In this document: piece after piece, positions 6,277-14,388 of the stretch
How the letters are laid out: the number at the start of each line of letters is the position of its first letter
How positions within the stretch are numbered: the stretch's first letter is position 1
Assembly (NCBI GenBank): GCA_041583015.1
Contig: JBFHGR010000023.1
Span: 1-35,225 of the forward strand
Length of the DNA: 35,225 nucleotides
DNA from: Parvicella sp041583015
GTDB taxonomy: Bacteria; Bacteroidota; Bacteroidia; Flavobacteriales_D; Parvicellaceae
Direction: 5' to 3'
Notes under the pieces: model-generated
The model's database searches: none
Told to the model about the DNA's origin: nothing
What the model saw: the letters and a program-made list of their open reading frames with translations, nothing else
Position numbers and translations under genes: made by a program

Positions 6277-7650
6277 CCTTACATCCACCAAATAAATTAA
6301 TCCCATTATCGCTCCGGCACCCATTTCCAATTCACGTTTATTCACATTTTCCCAAATGTCACTTGGCGCATGATGAAAGTCAAAGTAACGTTGTGAATCT
6401 GGAACTAATCCTACTAGGCAAACCTTTCCATCTTTTAATGGGCTAATATCCACACCTCCATAACCTTTCTTAAAAAAGTGAATGAAATAAGGTTCGAAAA
6501 GATACTCATAAGCTTTTATTCTTTTTACTTGTTCATCTGTTCCATCAATGCTAAATCCTCTTGGAGAGAAACCTCCTCTATCTGTTTCAAGTGCTAGTAT
6601 GTGATTTTCATTATACTCCTTTGCATACTTTGCATATCCTTTTCCTCCCATGTTGCCATTTTCTTCATTCATATAAAGTACGCATCTTATAGTTCTTTTA
6701 GGCTGGTAATGTAGTGCGGTGATCATACGCATGACTTCAATACTTTGAACTACTCCAGCACCATCATCGTGTGCTCCTTCACCAAGATCCCATGAATCCA
6801 GATGTCCACCTACTAGTATAATTTCATCAGGCTTTTCCGATCCTTTAATTTCTCCAATTACGTTATATGAAAGTGTATCTGGTAATGTCTGACAACTCAA
6901 TTTAAACTTCAATTTAGTCTTAGGATCAACTTTAATCATATTACTGAGAATATAAGAGTCTTTTGAACTTATGGCCATTCCTGGAATTCTTGCTACAGAA
7001 TCATTATATCCCATTGAACCAGTATGAGGATTTAGGTCATCCCGCAATGTTAATGAACGAATAACAATACCTACGGCACCCTTTTTTGAGGCCTTATCTG
7101 CCCCATAAAATCTATAACTCGAACAGTCGCCATAAGCAGAAAAAGTAGAAATCATCGCAGGATTCATAAGACGATTATAAAATATTACTTTTCCTTTTAC
7201 CTCTTTTTCTGATAGCGCATCCAATTCTTCCCAATTTCTAACCTCAATAACTTCAGCTTCTACAACCTTACCATCTGTACCAACAGACCCTCCCAGTGCA
7301 GTACAATGAGATACATGGATAGGTTTGTTTTTATTACTAAAGTCCAATCTCTCTATTTTACCTCTTACCCAGTGAGGAACCGTTATAGGCTGTAGCCAAA
7401 CACTGTCAAGTTTCATCTCTTCTAATTTCTTTTTACCCCATTTAATAGCTTCATAGGACTGAGGTGATGCTGTGATTCTGTGTCCAATACCCTTACATAA
7501 TTCATGCAGATTTTCATGACATTGGCCATGGGTCAGCGCCTGATCGAAAATTTCCCTAAGCATTATAGAGTCTCCTTTTTGTGCAAAGGAAGTACCTATG
7601 ATTAACATAACAAATATGGTAGTAAAAAACGCGGTAATTGATGTTTTCAT
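6271..7650 (-). CDS. Secreted M28-family zinc metallopeptidase (carboxypeptidase Q-like)
   Basis: This 459-residue exopeptidase has a signal peptide (residues 1 to about 23, ending SFAQ). A PA-like insert at about 125-245 interrupts the fold, and the M28 catalytic domain follows. The di-zinc residues can be placed by spacing against human carboxypeptidase Q: H283 (GGHLDSWD), D295 (AHDDGAG), catalytic E329 and ligand E330 (NEENG), D357 (ETDRGG) and H427 (FHHAPSD). All are present, so it should be active, probably releasing amino acids in the periplasm or outside. It has no T9SS sorting domain. Its stop codon is formed inside a heptamer repeat. A poor -7 match (TACCTTCG) lies just upstream. Confidence 0.9.
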   Translation of the reverse strand: MKTSITAFFTTIFVMLIIGTSFAQKGDSIMLREIFDQALTHGQCHENLHELCKGIGHRITASPQSYEAIKWGKKKLEEMKLDSVWLQPITVPHWVRGKIERLDFSNKNKPIHVSHCTALGGSVGTDGKVVEAEVIEVRNWEELDALSEKEVKGKVIFYNRLMNPAMISTFSAYGDCSSYRFYGADKASKKGAVGIVIRSLTLRDDLNPHTGSMGYNDSVARIPGMAISSKDSYILSNMIKVDPKTKLKFKLSCQTLPDTLSYNVIGEIKGSEKPDEIILVGGHLDSWDLGEGAHDDGAGVVQSIEVMRMITALHYQPKRTIRCVLYMNEENGNMGGKGYAKYAKEYNENHILALETDRGGFSPRGFSIDGTDEQVKRIKAYEYLFEPYFIHFFKKGYGGVDISPLKDGKVCLVGLVPDSQRYFDFHHAPSDIWENVNKRELEMGAGAIMGLIYLVDVRF

Positions 7651-7696
7651 AGTCCGAAGGTAGTGATAAATAGATGTGTTTATTAAGTAATTCGCT

Positions 7697-7704
7697 TAAC
7701 TTTG
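7697..7704 (+). promoter_or_regulatory. -7 box for the thioredoxin-like gene
   Basis: TAACTTTG is an exact TAnnTTTG match 21 bases before ATG 7726. An in-frame ATG at 7702 falls inside the box, which argues against that start. No -33 TTG is visible. Confidence 0.55.
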
Positions 7705-7725
7705 TACATTCAAAGATTAAAAATT

Positions 7726-8280
7726 ATGGCGAGAACATCAACAATAGAACTTCCCCTTGGGTACACTGCTCCGAATTTTAACTTACCAGACACAGTTTCA
7801 GGAAAAGATTTTTCTTTTCAAGATTTGAAAGGAGAAAATGGGACTGTGGTAATGTTTATTTGTAATCACTGCCCATTTGTAATTTTAGTCAGAGAACAGT
7901 TGGTACAATTGGCCAACGATTATCTTTCTAGAGGAATTGGTTTTGTAGTAATAAGTTCTAATGATGCTGAGAATTATCCAGCTGATGCTCCAGATAAAAT
8001 GAAAGCATTAGCCAAGGAATTGAAGTTCCCTTTTCCTTACCTATATGATGAAACACAAGAAGTGGCCAAAGCTTATGATGCTGCTTGCACGCCAGATTTT
8101 AGTGTTTTTGATGTAAATGATAAATGTGTCTATCGAGGACAATTAGATGATGCTAGACCAGGAAATGAAATACCAAGTGATGGTGCTTCATTAAGAAAGG
8201 TATTTGACTACTTGCTGGAAGGAAAAGCGTTAGATTTTGAACAGAAGCCTAGTTTGGGATGTAATATCAAGTGGAAGTAA
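7726..8280 (+). CDS. Thioredoxin-fold protein (AhpC/TSA, PRX-like family)
   Basis: From ATG 7726 this is a 184-residue cytoplasmic protein with no signal peptide. It matches the thioredoxin-like family that carries LPDTVSGKDFSFQDLKG near the N-terminus. The redox motif is C46-N-H-C49 in FICNHCPF, and the cis-proline loop is TPDFSVFD with P123. Other cysteines are C121, directly before that loop, and C179. The usual C-terminal PSLGCNIKWK tail of this family is present. It is probably a thiol-disulfide reductase or peroxiredoxin-like enzyme; the substrate is unknown. The frame is open from an ATG at 7702, but that lies in the promoter. Confidence 0.85.
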   Translation: MARTSTIELPLGYTAPNFNLPDTVSGKDFSFQDLKGENGTVVMFICNHCPFVILVREQLVQLANDYLSRGIGFVVISSNDAENYPADAPDKMKALAKELKFPFPYLYDETQEVAKAYDAACTPDFSVFDVNDKCVYRGQLDDARPGNEIPSDGASLRKVFDYLLEGKALDFEQKPSLGCNIKWK

Positions 8281-8365
8281 ATACTTGCCTATTCATTCTG
8301 ATTTCTTTAAACTTATTTCCTAAAGTATACCATTGCTAAATAAAAGAATACCCCTAGCAAACATT

Positions 8366-8399
8366 TTGCATTTCAATTGATATTTATAGAATACTTTTC
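8366..8399 (+). promoter_or_regulatory. Possible promoter for the secreted gene at 8415
   Basis: A TTG (8366-8368) is followed after 23 bases by TACTTTTC (8392-8399), which matches TAnnTTTG except for the last base. The spacing is at the long end of the usual range. Confidence 0.35.
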
Positions 8400-8414
8400 T
8401 AGAATATTAATAAA

Positions 8415-8903
8415 ATGAAAAAAGCAATTTTGAGTTTAAGTGTAGCATTAATGAGCCTAGGTACTTTTGCTCAGAATGAATGTAAGTGTACAGATAATAC
8501 TTATGAAATAGTAGGTGAAGAAACATTCTCTGAGTGTGGAATGAAGTATTATGCAGGACTAAAAGAAAATACAGTTTATTTTACGCAAATTCAATATGCT
8601 GGTGATAAAGTTCAGCAGATTTATATCTCTTCAATGGGGGTAGATGATATCAGTTTAGATATGAATAATATGTTTTCATCTCGAAGTAAAACTGTTGATG
8701 AAACCGGATATACTGAATTGACACTTGGTGGAAGCAATAAAGATACTAGGTATGTGGCTAAATACCAATGGGACAAATGCTACCTAAATATGTCAAGTAT
8801 GTCTTATAGTGAACAGGCTAGAAATACTATTATAGGACGTTTTGCTGATAAGGGAAAAATCGTAAAACTTACTGATGAAATAAAAGCACTAAAAGAAAAC
8901 TAG
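8415..8903 (+). CDS. Secreted protein of unknown function, 162 aa
   Basis: I do not recognise this protein. It starts with a clear signal peptide (MKKAILSLSVALMSLGTFAQ, cleavage probable around residue 19-20). The mature part opens with Cys-rich NECKCTDNTYE and has further cysteines in FSECGMKYY and WDKCYLNMS, four in all, which may form two disulfides in the periplasm. The middle looks beta-rich and the end is a short charged helix (KLTDEIKALKEN). A rho-independent terminator follows, so it is probably transcribed alone. Codon use and base composition resemble the neighbours. Confidence 0.75.
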   Translation: MKKAILSLSVALMSLGTFAQNECKCTDNTYEIVGEETFSECGMKYYAGLKENTVYFTQIQYAGDKVQQIYISSMGVDDISLDMNNMFSSRSKTVDETGYTELTLGGSNKDTRYVAKYQWDKCYLNMSSMSYSEQARNTIIGRFADKGKIVKLTDEIKALKEN

Positions 8904-8922
8904 TTCTTATTGGTTAAGAAAG

Positions 8923-8959
8923 AAGAGGGTGGATGTTGTAATGATGTTCACCCTTTTTT
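8923..8959 (+). terminator. Intrinsic terminator after the gene at 8415
   Basis: GGGTG (8927-8931) pairs with CACCC (8949-8953), extended outward by A-T and G-T pairs, followed by six T (8954-8959). The 17-base loop is long. Confidence 0.65.
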
Positions 8960-9097
8960 CTAAAATAGGTTGAAGGGAGCATTCAGAAAGTTTTTAGATC
9001 TAGGCTCTATTTATCAGAAATAAAATAAATTCATACTTAAGAATGAGTAAAGTTTTTACAAGGTTAAATTGCAGTAAAAAAATGTTTAATTTTAAGA

Positions 9098-9583
9098 ATG
9101 GAAGTAAATGAAAACGGAACAAAATTACTCTTTGAAGTAGTAGATTCAGAGGGGCAAGAAATTACAGAATATTCTATTGAGAATGGAAAAGGTATATTAC
9201 TCAATGTACAAGTCTCCGGAGAAATTCAATCATTTGAGGAAGTGGAAGTTGGATTATATACCATGGAAAACGCACCTCTTTGTGCATTTGGACCTTTTGT
9301 AGTAACAAGAATCCCGCTGTCTAAATTTATAATGTCGTTGGGAATGATTTCAGTTGGGATTTATCATCCAACTTTCGAGTCTAAATTTGCACATGTATCT
9401 TTTTGGACAGAGGATAATACTACTCAAGGAGTAGCACTAGATTTTAAAGAGACACTAAAATTTTGGAAATCTCAATATCCGGATAAAAATAAAATTGAAG
9501 TAAAATTAATGTTGAGCGGTGTTAAAGATTTAAACTCCAAGGCATTTATACGTAATGTGAATTTGATTACTTTGATAATGTAA
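9098..9583 (+). CDS. Protein of unknown function, 161 aa
   Basis: I do not recognise this protein. It has no signal peptide or membrane segment. The sequence alternates short hydrophobic strands and turns (ILLNVQVSG, EVEVGLYTM, FAHVSFWTED, IEVKLMLSG), which suggests a beta-sandwich. Cysteines are almost absent. The frame begins at ATG 9098 with no recognisable -7 box or ribosome site. It ends 12 bases from the convergent coaE, with no terminator between them. Coding potential is supported by length, composition and a lack of a better frame. Confidence 0.65.
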   Translation: MEVNENGTKLLFEVVDSEGQEITEYSIENGKGILLNVQVSGEIQSFEEVEVGLYTMENAPLCAFGPFVVTRIPLSKFIMSLGMISVGIYHPTFESKFAHVSFWTEDNTTQGVALDFKETLKFWKSQYPDKNKIEVKLMLSGVKDLNSKAFIRNVNLITLIM

Positions 9584-9595
9584 AAACAGGGGTTA

Positions 9596-10180
9596 TTAAT
9601 CCAAGAACTGTAAATCTTGTAGGATCAACTTTACTTGAGGGATTAACATTTGTTTTCCACTATTGTCAACGAAGAAATCTGCATGCTTAGCTCTCTGAGA
9701 GTCTGTCATTTGATGATTTAGTCTTGCAATAACTGACTCTTGTGAGACATCATCTCTTTCCATAACTCTTTTAATTCGAGTTTTTACGTGAGCTTTTACA
9801 ACAACAACTTTATCTACTGTATCTAGTCCTCCAGACTCTATGAGAATTGCTGCCTCTTTAACAATGAGTGGACTGTTCTGAACAGAACACCAATTATCAA
9901 AATTAGATGCCACTGCAGGATGTACAATTTGGTTCAATTTTTTTAGTTCCTCATTATTGCCAAAAACTATGGAAGCCAAATATTTCCTATTGAGTTTATT
10001 ACCTTGATATGACTCTTCTCCAAAAAGTCTAATAATAGCAGTCCTAATAGATTTTTTGTTGTTCATCAACCATTTTGCTCTGTCATCAGCATAATAAACA
10101 GGAACACCATAAGTTTCAAAGATTTTAGCGACAATTGATTTACCGCTGCCAATTCCTCCAGTTAGTCCTAATTTTATCAT
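9596..10180 (-). CDS. coaE: Dephospho-CoA kinase
   Basis: This 194-residue cytoplasmic enzyme carries out the last step of coenzyme A synthesis, phosphorylating the ribose 3'-hydroxyl of dephospho-CoA. The P-loop is GLTGGIGSGKS at residues 5-15. Other family marks are YADDRAKWLM near 30-38, the IVHPAV segment around 85, and the MERDDVSQE / ARLNHQM lid region followed by ADFFVDNSG. Length is normal. It follows yajC by 9 bases on the minus strand and shares its promoter. Confidence 0.95.
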   Translation of the reverse strand: MIKLGLTGGIGSGKSIVAKIFETYGVPVYYADDRAKWLMNNKKSIRTAIIRLFGEESYQGNKLNRKYLASIVFGNNEELKKLNQIVHPAVASNFDNWCSVQNSPLIVKEAAILIESGGLDTVDKVVVVKAHVKTRIKRVMERDDVSQESVIARLNHQMTDSQRAKHADFFVDNSGKQMLIPQVKLILQDLQFLD

Positions 10181-10189
10181 GGAGTATGT

Positions 10190-10537
10190 TTATCCTTTAG
10201 CGGTGTCATTATTATCAACCTCCTCAGACATGTCCTTGCTAGATGCTTGATCAGGATCCAAAGTAATGGCATTTTTAGAAACTCTAATTTTAGAGTCTTG
10301 ACTCAAAATTACAACGCTATCCTCATCTATTTTTGTGACTTTTCCGTGAATTCCTCCTAGGGTAATAACTTTATCACCTTTTGCAAGATTTTTTCTTTCT
10401 TCCTCTTCCTTCTTTCGTTTTTTACTTTGAGGTCTTATCATAAAAAAGTACACCACGGCAAACATTGCCCCAAACATAATTAAGGTCATCATTGGATTAC
10501 CTTGACCAGCTGCTCCTTCTAAAATTGCAATTTTCAT
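10190..10537 (-). CDS. yajC: Preprotein translocase subunit YajC
   Basis: This 115-residue accessory subunit of the Sec-DF-YajC complex assists protein export across the inner membrane. One membrane helix (about residues 15-34, GNPMMTLIMFGAMFAVVYFF) is followed by the family signature MIRPQSKKRKKEEEE. A small soluble domain follows with GDKVITLGGIHGKV and ILSQDSKIRVSKNAI. The C-terminal ~20 residues are acidic and variable. A good promoter lies upstream and coaE follows closely. Flavobacterial clusters that I remember often place further genes between these two; here they adjoin. Confidence 0.93.
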   Translation of the reverse strand: MKIAILEGAAGQGNPMMTLIMFGAMFAVVYFFMIRPQSKKRKKEEEERKNLAKGDKVITLGGIHGKVTKIDEDSVVILSQDSKIRVSKNAITLDPDQASSKDMSEEVDNNDTAKG

Positions 10538-10560
10538 TGTTACTAATTTTTAATGAACTA

Positions 10561-10590
10561 CAAAAGTAAAGCTATAAATAGTAATAGCAA
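10561..10590 (-). promoter_or_regulatory. Promoter for yajC-coaE (Bacteroidota -33/-7 type)
   Basis: On the minus strand TTG (10590-10588) is followed after 19 bases by TACTTTTG (10568-10561). Both the box and the spacing fit the consensus. Transcription would start near 10554, giving a leader of about 17 bases. Confidence 0.7.
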
Positions 10591-10750
10591 TAAATAAGTG
10601 AGCAAACTAGCTGTTTTTATTCTAAAGAGGTTAATCACAGAATATCACACCTGCCTATTTGAGCATTCACAACGATTAAGGAAGTGGATTTTCCAGTCTA
10701 AAGCATTGCGTCCCATAGCGAAGCGCTTTACAAGAAAGATGGTCTAAACT
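10591..10750. other. Noncoding stretch upstream of the yajC promoter
   Basis: I see no gene, RNA or clear repeat here. A weak palindromic patch (AAAGC...GCGCTTT, about 10700-10733) is too irregular to call a terminator for the minus-strand gene, which ends just beyond it at 10751. Confidence 0.4.
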
Positions 10751-11083
10751 TTACATAGTAGTTTTCTTAACCTTATTCATCATCTGTACTCCATGTACTA
10801 AGGATGCTCCTCCTCTTATTGCTGCTGCTACATGAACAGCCTCCATCATTTCTTCTTCCGAACAGCCTTTTTTCAAGGTGTCTGAAGTATAAGCGTCAAT
10901 ACAATATGGGCATTGAACCGTATGTGATACCGCTAGTGCTATAAGAGCTTTTTCCCTTGCTGTAAGTGCCCCTTCTTTAAATACTTCTCCATAATAATCA
11001 AAGAATTTATCTGCCAATGGTTTTTGAAATTCACCAATATCTCCGAATTTTTTTAGGTCTTTTGAATCGTAATAGTTACTCAT
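10751..11083 (-). CDS. AhpD-like/carboxymuconolactone decarboxylase-family protein (arsenosugar-associated type)
   Basis: This 110-residue protein belongs to the AhpD/CMD superfamily of small helical peroxidase-like proteins. It shows ALTAREKALIALAVSH with E44, the redox pair C58-P-Y-C61, and EAVHVAAAIRGGASLVHG with H84. After CPYC the proton-relay position usually held by His is Tyr (IDAY). The sequence closely resembles my memory of the 'arsenosugar biosynthesis-associated peroxidase-like protein' family. The radical SAM partner expected for that pathway is not next to it, so that function is uncertain. It lies 42 bases downstream of recJ and has a near-match -7 box of its own (TACTTTTT, complement of 11115-11122). 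Confidence 0.83.
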   Translation of the reverse strand: MSNYYDSKDLKKFGDIGEFQKPLADKFFDYYGEVFKEGALTAREKALIALAVSHTVQCPYCIDAYTSDTLKKGCSEEEMMEAVHVAAAIRGGASLVHGVQMMNKVKKTTM

Positions 11084-11125
11084 GTTTGATTGTTTTTAGG
11101 TTTATTAGTGTTGTAAAAAGTAAAA

Positions 11126-12853
11126 TCATGACAATTTAAAATCTTTGATGTTAAATTGTAAGTCTATATTGCCCATGTATTCATTTACTTCTAGATTGAA
11201 TACTATATCAATTGGTTTTTTTGACTTTAAGATTTCTAATTTTTCACCTTGTCTAAAGCCAATACCTGAAAATATTTTATTAGTAATTGGACAACGCAAA
11301 GCAAATTTGATATGATCTTCACCTACTATTTTACTGTATCCTGTATCGGTAAGGTTGTTCATTCTGAATACAGGACGCATATTATGAGGACCGAAAGGTG
11401 AGAATTGTTCACATATTCTAAACAGTTTGGGAAGTGGATTTCCAACGATGTCTGGCATCAAGTCATTGCCAGTTATGATGGCATCTATTCTAATCTTGGG
11501 AGTAAGCATATCTTCCGTAATCTTTTCAGCAACATATTTTTCAAAACGCTCTCTAAACAAAGGGAGATTCTCTTCTTTCATGCTTAATCCAGCAGCATAT
11601 TTATGTCCTCCAAATTTAGTTAGTAAATCTGAGCAAGCGGTAATAGCCTCTAGCACATCAAAACCTTTTACGGACCTTGCAGAACCTGTCGCTTCACCAT
11701 CATCAATAGTCATGACAATTGTAGGCTTGTAGTAATTTTCAATTAATCTAGAAGCGACAATTCCCACGACACCTTTGTGCCATGATTTGTCCCAAACTAC
11801 TGTTGAATTTGATGCACGATAAAAGTCATCAGTTTTAATTATTTGTAAAGCAGCTTCAGTAATGTCCTTATCTAACTCTTTACGCTCATTGTTGTAAAGG
11901 TTAATTTGATTGACAAATTCTGTAGCTTGTAGTTCGTCTTCAACAAGAAGCATTTCCACAGCAGCATTGGCATGACTAATTCTACCTGCTGCGTTTATTC
12001 TTGGAGCAATAATGAATACTAAATCAGAAATGGTAATGTCTTTATTTTTGTTGTTTGTTTCCAGTAATTTTCTGATGCCTAACCTAGGTTCGGTATTAAT
12101 TTGTGCTAGTCCAAAATAAGCCAATGTTCTATTTTCTCCATTGAGCGGAACAATGTCTGCACCAATTGCAATGGTGACTAAATCTAAATAATGAAGGATA
12201 TCCTCTAATCCTAACCCTTGATTAAGAGTAAATGCTTGAATTAATTTAAAGCCAATACCACAGCCACATAATTCCTTGAAAGGATAATTACAAGTGGGTT
12301 TTTTAGGATTCAGAATAGCAAATGCATCTGGTAGTTCTGGGCCAGGGGAGTGATGATCACAGACTATAACGTCTATTCCGTATTCATTGGCTTTGGCAAT
12401 CTTGTCAATTGCTCTTGTTCCACAATCTAGCGCAATTAGTAATGTGACTCCTTCAGATTTTGCTTTTTCAATTCCTGCAAATGAAATACCATAACCTTCA
12501 CCATATCTATCTGGTTGATAAAAGATATAATTAGCAGATAAATTTCGTAAAAACAAAACCATCAAAGCCACACTTGACGAACCATCTACATCATAATCGC
12601 CATAGATCATGATTTTTTCATTGTTTCCAATAGCAGTGGTTAGTCTTTCAACCGATTTTTCCATGTCCTCCATAAGGAAAGGATCATGAATATGTGATAA
12701 TTTTGGTCTAAAGAAATCTGCAGCATCTTCATAATTGGTGACATCTCTTTCCACCAATAATTTAGCAATTACTTCAGAAACATTGAGTTTTTCTGAAAGT
12801 GAAGTGATTGCTTCGGTATTTTCGGTTTCTTTTATGTGCCAAGTATATTCCAT
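11126..12853 (-). CDS. recJ: Single-stranded-DNA-specific 5'-3' exonuclease RecJ
   Basis: This 575-residue nuclease degrades single-stranded DNA from the 5' end in RecF-pathway recombination and in repair. The DHH-family metal sites are visible: D86, D88 and D90 in YGDYDVDGSS, D143 in ALDCG, and D166-H167-H168 in VCDHHSPG. GRISHANAA and FGGHKYAAG (the DHHA1 region) follow. The C-terminal ~110 residues form the OB-like domain. All catalytic residues are present and the length is normal for the family. A 13-base inverted repeat lies 18 bases ahead of the ATG. The AhpD-like gene follows. Confidence 0.95.
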   Translation of the reverse strand: MEYTWHIKETENTEAITSLSEKLNVSEVIAKLLVERDVTNYEDAADFFRPKLSHIHDPFLMEDMEKSVERLTTAIGNNEKIMIYGDYDVDGSSSVALMVLFLRNLSANYIFYQPDRYGEGYGISFAGIEKAKSEGVTLLIALDCGTRAIDKIAKANEYGIDVIVCDHHSPGPELPDAFAILNPKKPTCNYPFKELCGCGIGFKLIQAFTLNQGLGLEDILHYLDLVTIAIGADIVPLNGENRTLAYFGLAQINTEPRLGIRKLLETNNKNKDITISDLVFIIAPRINAAGRISHANAAVEMLLVEDELQATEFVNQINLYNNERKELDKDITEAALQIIKTDDFYRASNSTVVWDKSWHKGVVGIVASRLIENYYKPTIVMTIDDGEATGSARSVKGFDVLEAITACSDLLTKFGGHKYAAGLSMKEENLPLFRERFEKYVAEKITEDMLTPKIRIDAIITGNDLMPDIVGNPLPKLFRICEQFSPFGPHNMRPVFRMNNLTDTGYSKIVGEDHIKFALRCPITNKIFSGIGFRQGEKLEILKSKKPIDIVFNLEVNEYMGNIDLQFNIKDFKLS

Positions 12854-12870
12854 AATTATTGAACTTTTTA

Positions 12871-12883
12871 ACCCTCTGAGGGT
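12871..12883. repeat. Inverted repeat in the recJ upstream region
   Basis: ACCCTCTGAGGGT is a perfect 13-base inverted repeat around one central base, 18 bases from the recJ ATG. As RNA it could only form a small hairpin. As DNA it has the shape of an operator half-site pair. No regulator is known. Confidence 0.4.
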
Positions 12884-12964
12884 AATATGTAAATATAAAA
12901 CTTTTGTTTAATTTTAATGATGGAATAATTGTTGACTTAAGTAATTGTTTCTAATTTTAACACT

Positions 12965-13630
12965 ATGAAGTATTTCACATTTTTAGTTTCTTTCAATTTT
13001 CTACTTGTTACCTGGGGGCAGTATGAAAACTCGTCTTTTTATTTTGATATTCAGAAATTAGATACTTCTGCAACTTTTGAAGGGTTCAAAGAAGCTGATT
13101 TGGGATATTATGATTTGGAAGAAGTAAAATACAAACAAATGATTTTAACCAAAGACAGTATCTCTGTACGGTTTGGATCCGAAATTATTATTCCTAAAAA
13201 TGTAGCATTAGCAAAGGGGTATACTTTTAAAGATGATAAAATGTATGGGGTAGCTCCTTTAAATGGTGTATATTATAAAGAATTCAATGACACAATTTTG
13301 GCTTTGTACTATCAGTATGATAGTTATTTTACTAATGCAGGTGATGATTTTGTCCAACCGCTGGATAAGGGATATCTACTTTTTTTAAAAGAACAAAATG
13401 GTTTTTATAGTGTAGAATTTCTAGAGATAAAAGGAAAGAAAATGTTAATTCATTCATTGGATCATGAAAGGGTAATGACAAATTTGTTGAAAATTTCAGA
13501 TGTAAAAAATGAGGAGGTAAATGGTGGAGTAACATATGTTGCCAATCCAGATTTAAATGAATTTCTTATGCTTATAAATTCAAAATATTTTGATGATACC
13601 CGTGAATATATTTTAAACAGAGATTTATGA
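12965..13630 (+). CDS. Secreted or periplasmic protein of unknown function, 221 aa
   Basis: I do not recognise this protein. A hydrophobic N-terminus (MKYFTFLVSFNFLLVTWGQ) looks like a signal peptide with cleavage near residue 18. The rest is rich in Tyr, Phe, Asp and Lys, with no cysteine and no T9SS sorting domain. It reads like a soluble alpha/beta domain. A possible promoter (TTG 12932-12934, 17 bases, TAATTTTA 12952-12959) lies just ahead. Its last codons overlap the ATG of the next gene by 4 bases, so the two are translationally coupled and probably act together. Confidence 0.75.
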   Translation: MKYFTFLVSFNFLLVTWGQYENSSFYFDIQKLDTSATFEGFKEADLGYYDLEEVKYKQMILTKDSISVRFGSEIIIPKNVALAKGYTFKDDKMYGVAPLNGVYYKEFNDTILALYYQYDSYFTNAGDDFVQPLDKGYLLFLKEQNGFYSVEFLEIKGKKMLIHSLDHERVMTNLLKISDVKNEEVNGGVTYVANPDLNEFLMLINSKYFDDTREYILNRDL

Positions 13631-13848
13631 GTGATGAGATTCAAGCTTTAAAAGATGCTATTCGTTTAAGTAGAGAGAATTTACTTGAATCTATTTTGGC
13701 GCATCTTCAAATAGATGAAATAGAAGAAAGTAGTTTTCAGCAATTATTAGATTTAATTGAAAAAGAAGATGCTCTTAGGTTTAAATATACAAAAGCATTG
13801 GAAAGTCAAGAAGTAATAGATTATGTTCTGAAAAATAAATTGGAGTAA
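13627..13848 (+). CDS. Small helical protein of unknown function, 73 aa
   Basis: I do not recognise this protein. It is short, cytoplasmic and almost entirely helical in character (IQALKDAIRLSRENLLESI, then a second helix ending IDYVLKNKLE), with many acidic residues. The start is fixed by an ATGA overlap with the upstream gene's stop. The coupling to a gene with a signal peptide is odd, since this product has none. The small size could suit an adaptor or regulator; that is only a guess. Confidence 0.7.
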   Translation: MSDEIQALKDAIRLSRENLLESILAHLQIDEIEESSFQQLLDLIEKEDALRFKYTKALESQEVIDYVLKNKLE

Positions 13849-13867
13849 GACTAGGGGATGTGATATG

Positions 13868-13897
13868 TTGGGTTTTGTAATTGAAATAGTAAATTTG
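13868..13897 (+). promoter_or_regulatory. Promoter for the DUF6495-like gene
   Basis: TTG (13868-13870) is followed after 19 bases by TAAATTTG (13890-13897), a full -33/-7 match. Transcription would start near 13904, directly before an inverted repeat, with a leader of about 38 bases. Confidence 0.65.
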
Positions 13898-13906
13898 CAG
13901 AGACTA

Positions 13907-13926
13907 AGCGTTAAATATTTTACGCT
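13907..13926. repeat. Inverted repeat at the predicted transcript start
   Basis: AGCGT (13907-13911) and ACGCT (13922-13926) flank an inner AAAT/ATTT pairing, with one T-T mismatch between the two parts. It could be a 5'-end hairpin of the transcript or a repressor site overlapping the start of transcription. Confidence 0.45.
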
Positions 13927-13941
13927 AACAACTATAATAAT

Positions 13942-14388
13942 ATGAGATTTAGAAGATTAGAGGCGAAAGAATTAGAATTACTGGAAAAAGAATTTATACA
14001 GTTCTTGGCAGTTAGTGGTATAGAGGCTCAAGATTGGGAAAGTTTTAAAACGTCAAACCCTAAGTTCTGCGAGGAAAAAATAGAAGAGTTTTCTGACGTG
14101 GTAATAGGTGGTGTTTTGCATAAAGCAAAATATGCGGAACATTGTACAAAAAGTGATTGGATGTTGTTTAAATTGGATGAAGAAATCATTCATTTAATAG
14201 TTATTCATTCAGATCAAATAGATCTTTCAAGTCAAAGTATTGAAGAAGAGGATTACAATAAAATAGAGGTTTTTAAAAAATCAAAAGCATATTCTAAAAA
14301 TAAAGAAGATGATCTTTTTGAAATGATGAATCAAGGCTGTGTGATAACTGATGGCGTGCTTTTTGAAAAATTTAATTCATTAACTTAA
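13942..14388 (+). CDS. DUF6495-like protein, 148 aa
   Basis: This soluble 148-residue protein resembles my memory of DUF6495, a flavobacterial family of unknown function. The shared features are an N-terminal RFRRLEAKELELLEKEFIQF helix, a middle EFSDVVIGGVLHKAKYAEHC segment, and a late short helix before a variable end. It has no signal peptide or membrane segment. Cysteines occur at FCEEK, EHC and QGC. The gene has a well-formed promoter with an inverted repeat in the leader. Its TAA overlaps the stop codon of the convergent ygiQ-type gene by 3 bases (14385-14388 shared). Confidence 0.7.
   Translation: MRFRRLEAKELELLEKEFIQFLAVSGIEAQDWESFKTSNPKFCEEKIEEFSDVVIGGVLHKAKYAEHCTKSDWMLFKLDEEIIHLIVIHSDQIDLSSQSIEEEDYNKIEVFKKSKAYSKNKEDDLFEMMNQGCVITDGVLFEKFNSLT

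Noticed and set aside
9584..9595. Terminator between the convergent genes ending at 9583 and 9596
   Set aside because: Only 12 bases separate the genes and they contain no stem.
10700..10733. Terminator hairpin downstream of the AhpD-like or yajC side
   Set aside because: The pairing is broken and it lies upstream of both relevant promoters or on the wrong side for a stop, with no T-run.
13332..13535. Minus-strand frames within the 12965-13630 gene
   Set aside because: They are shadows with no starts in context and overlap a coherent secreted-protein frame.
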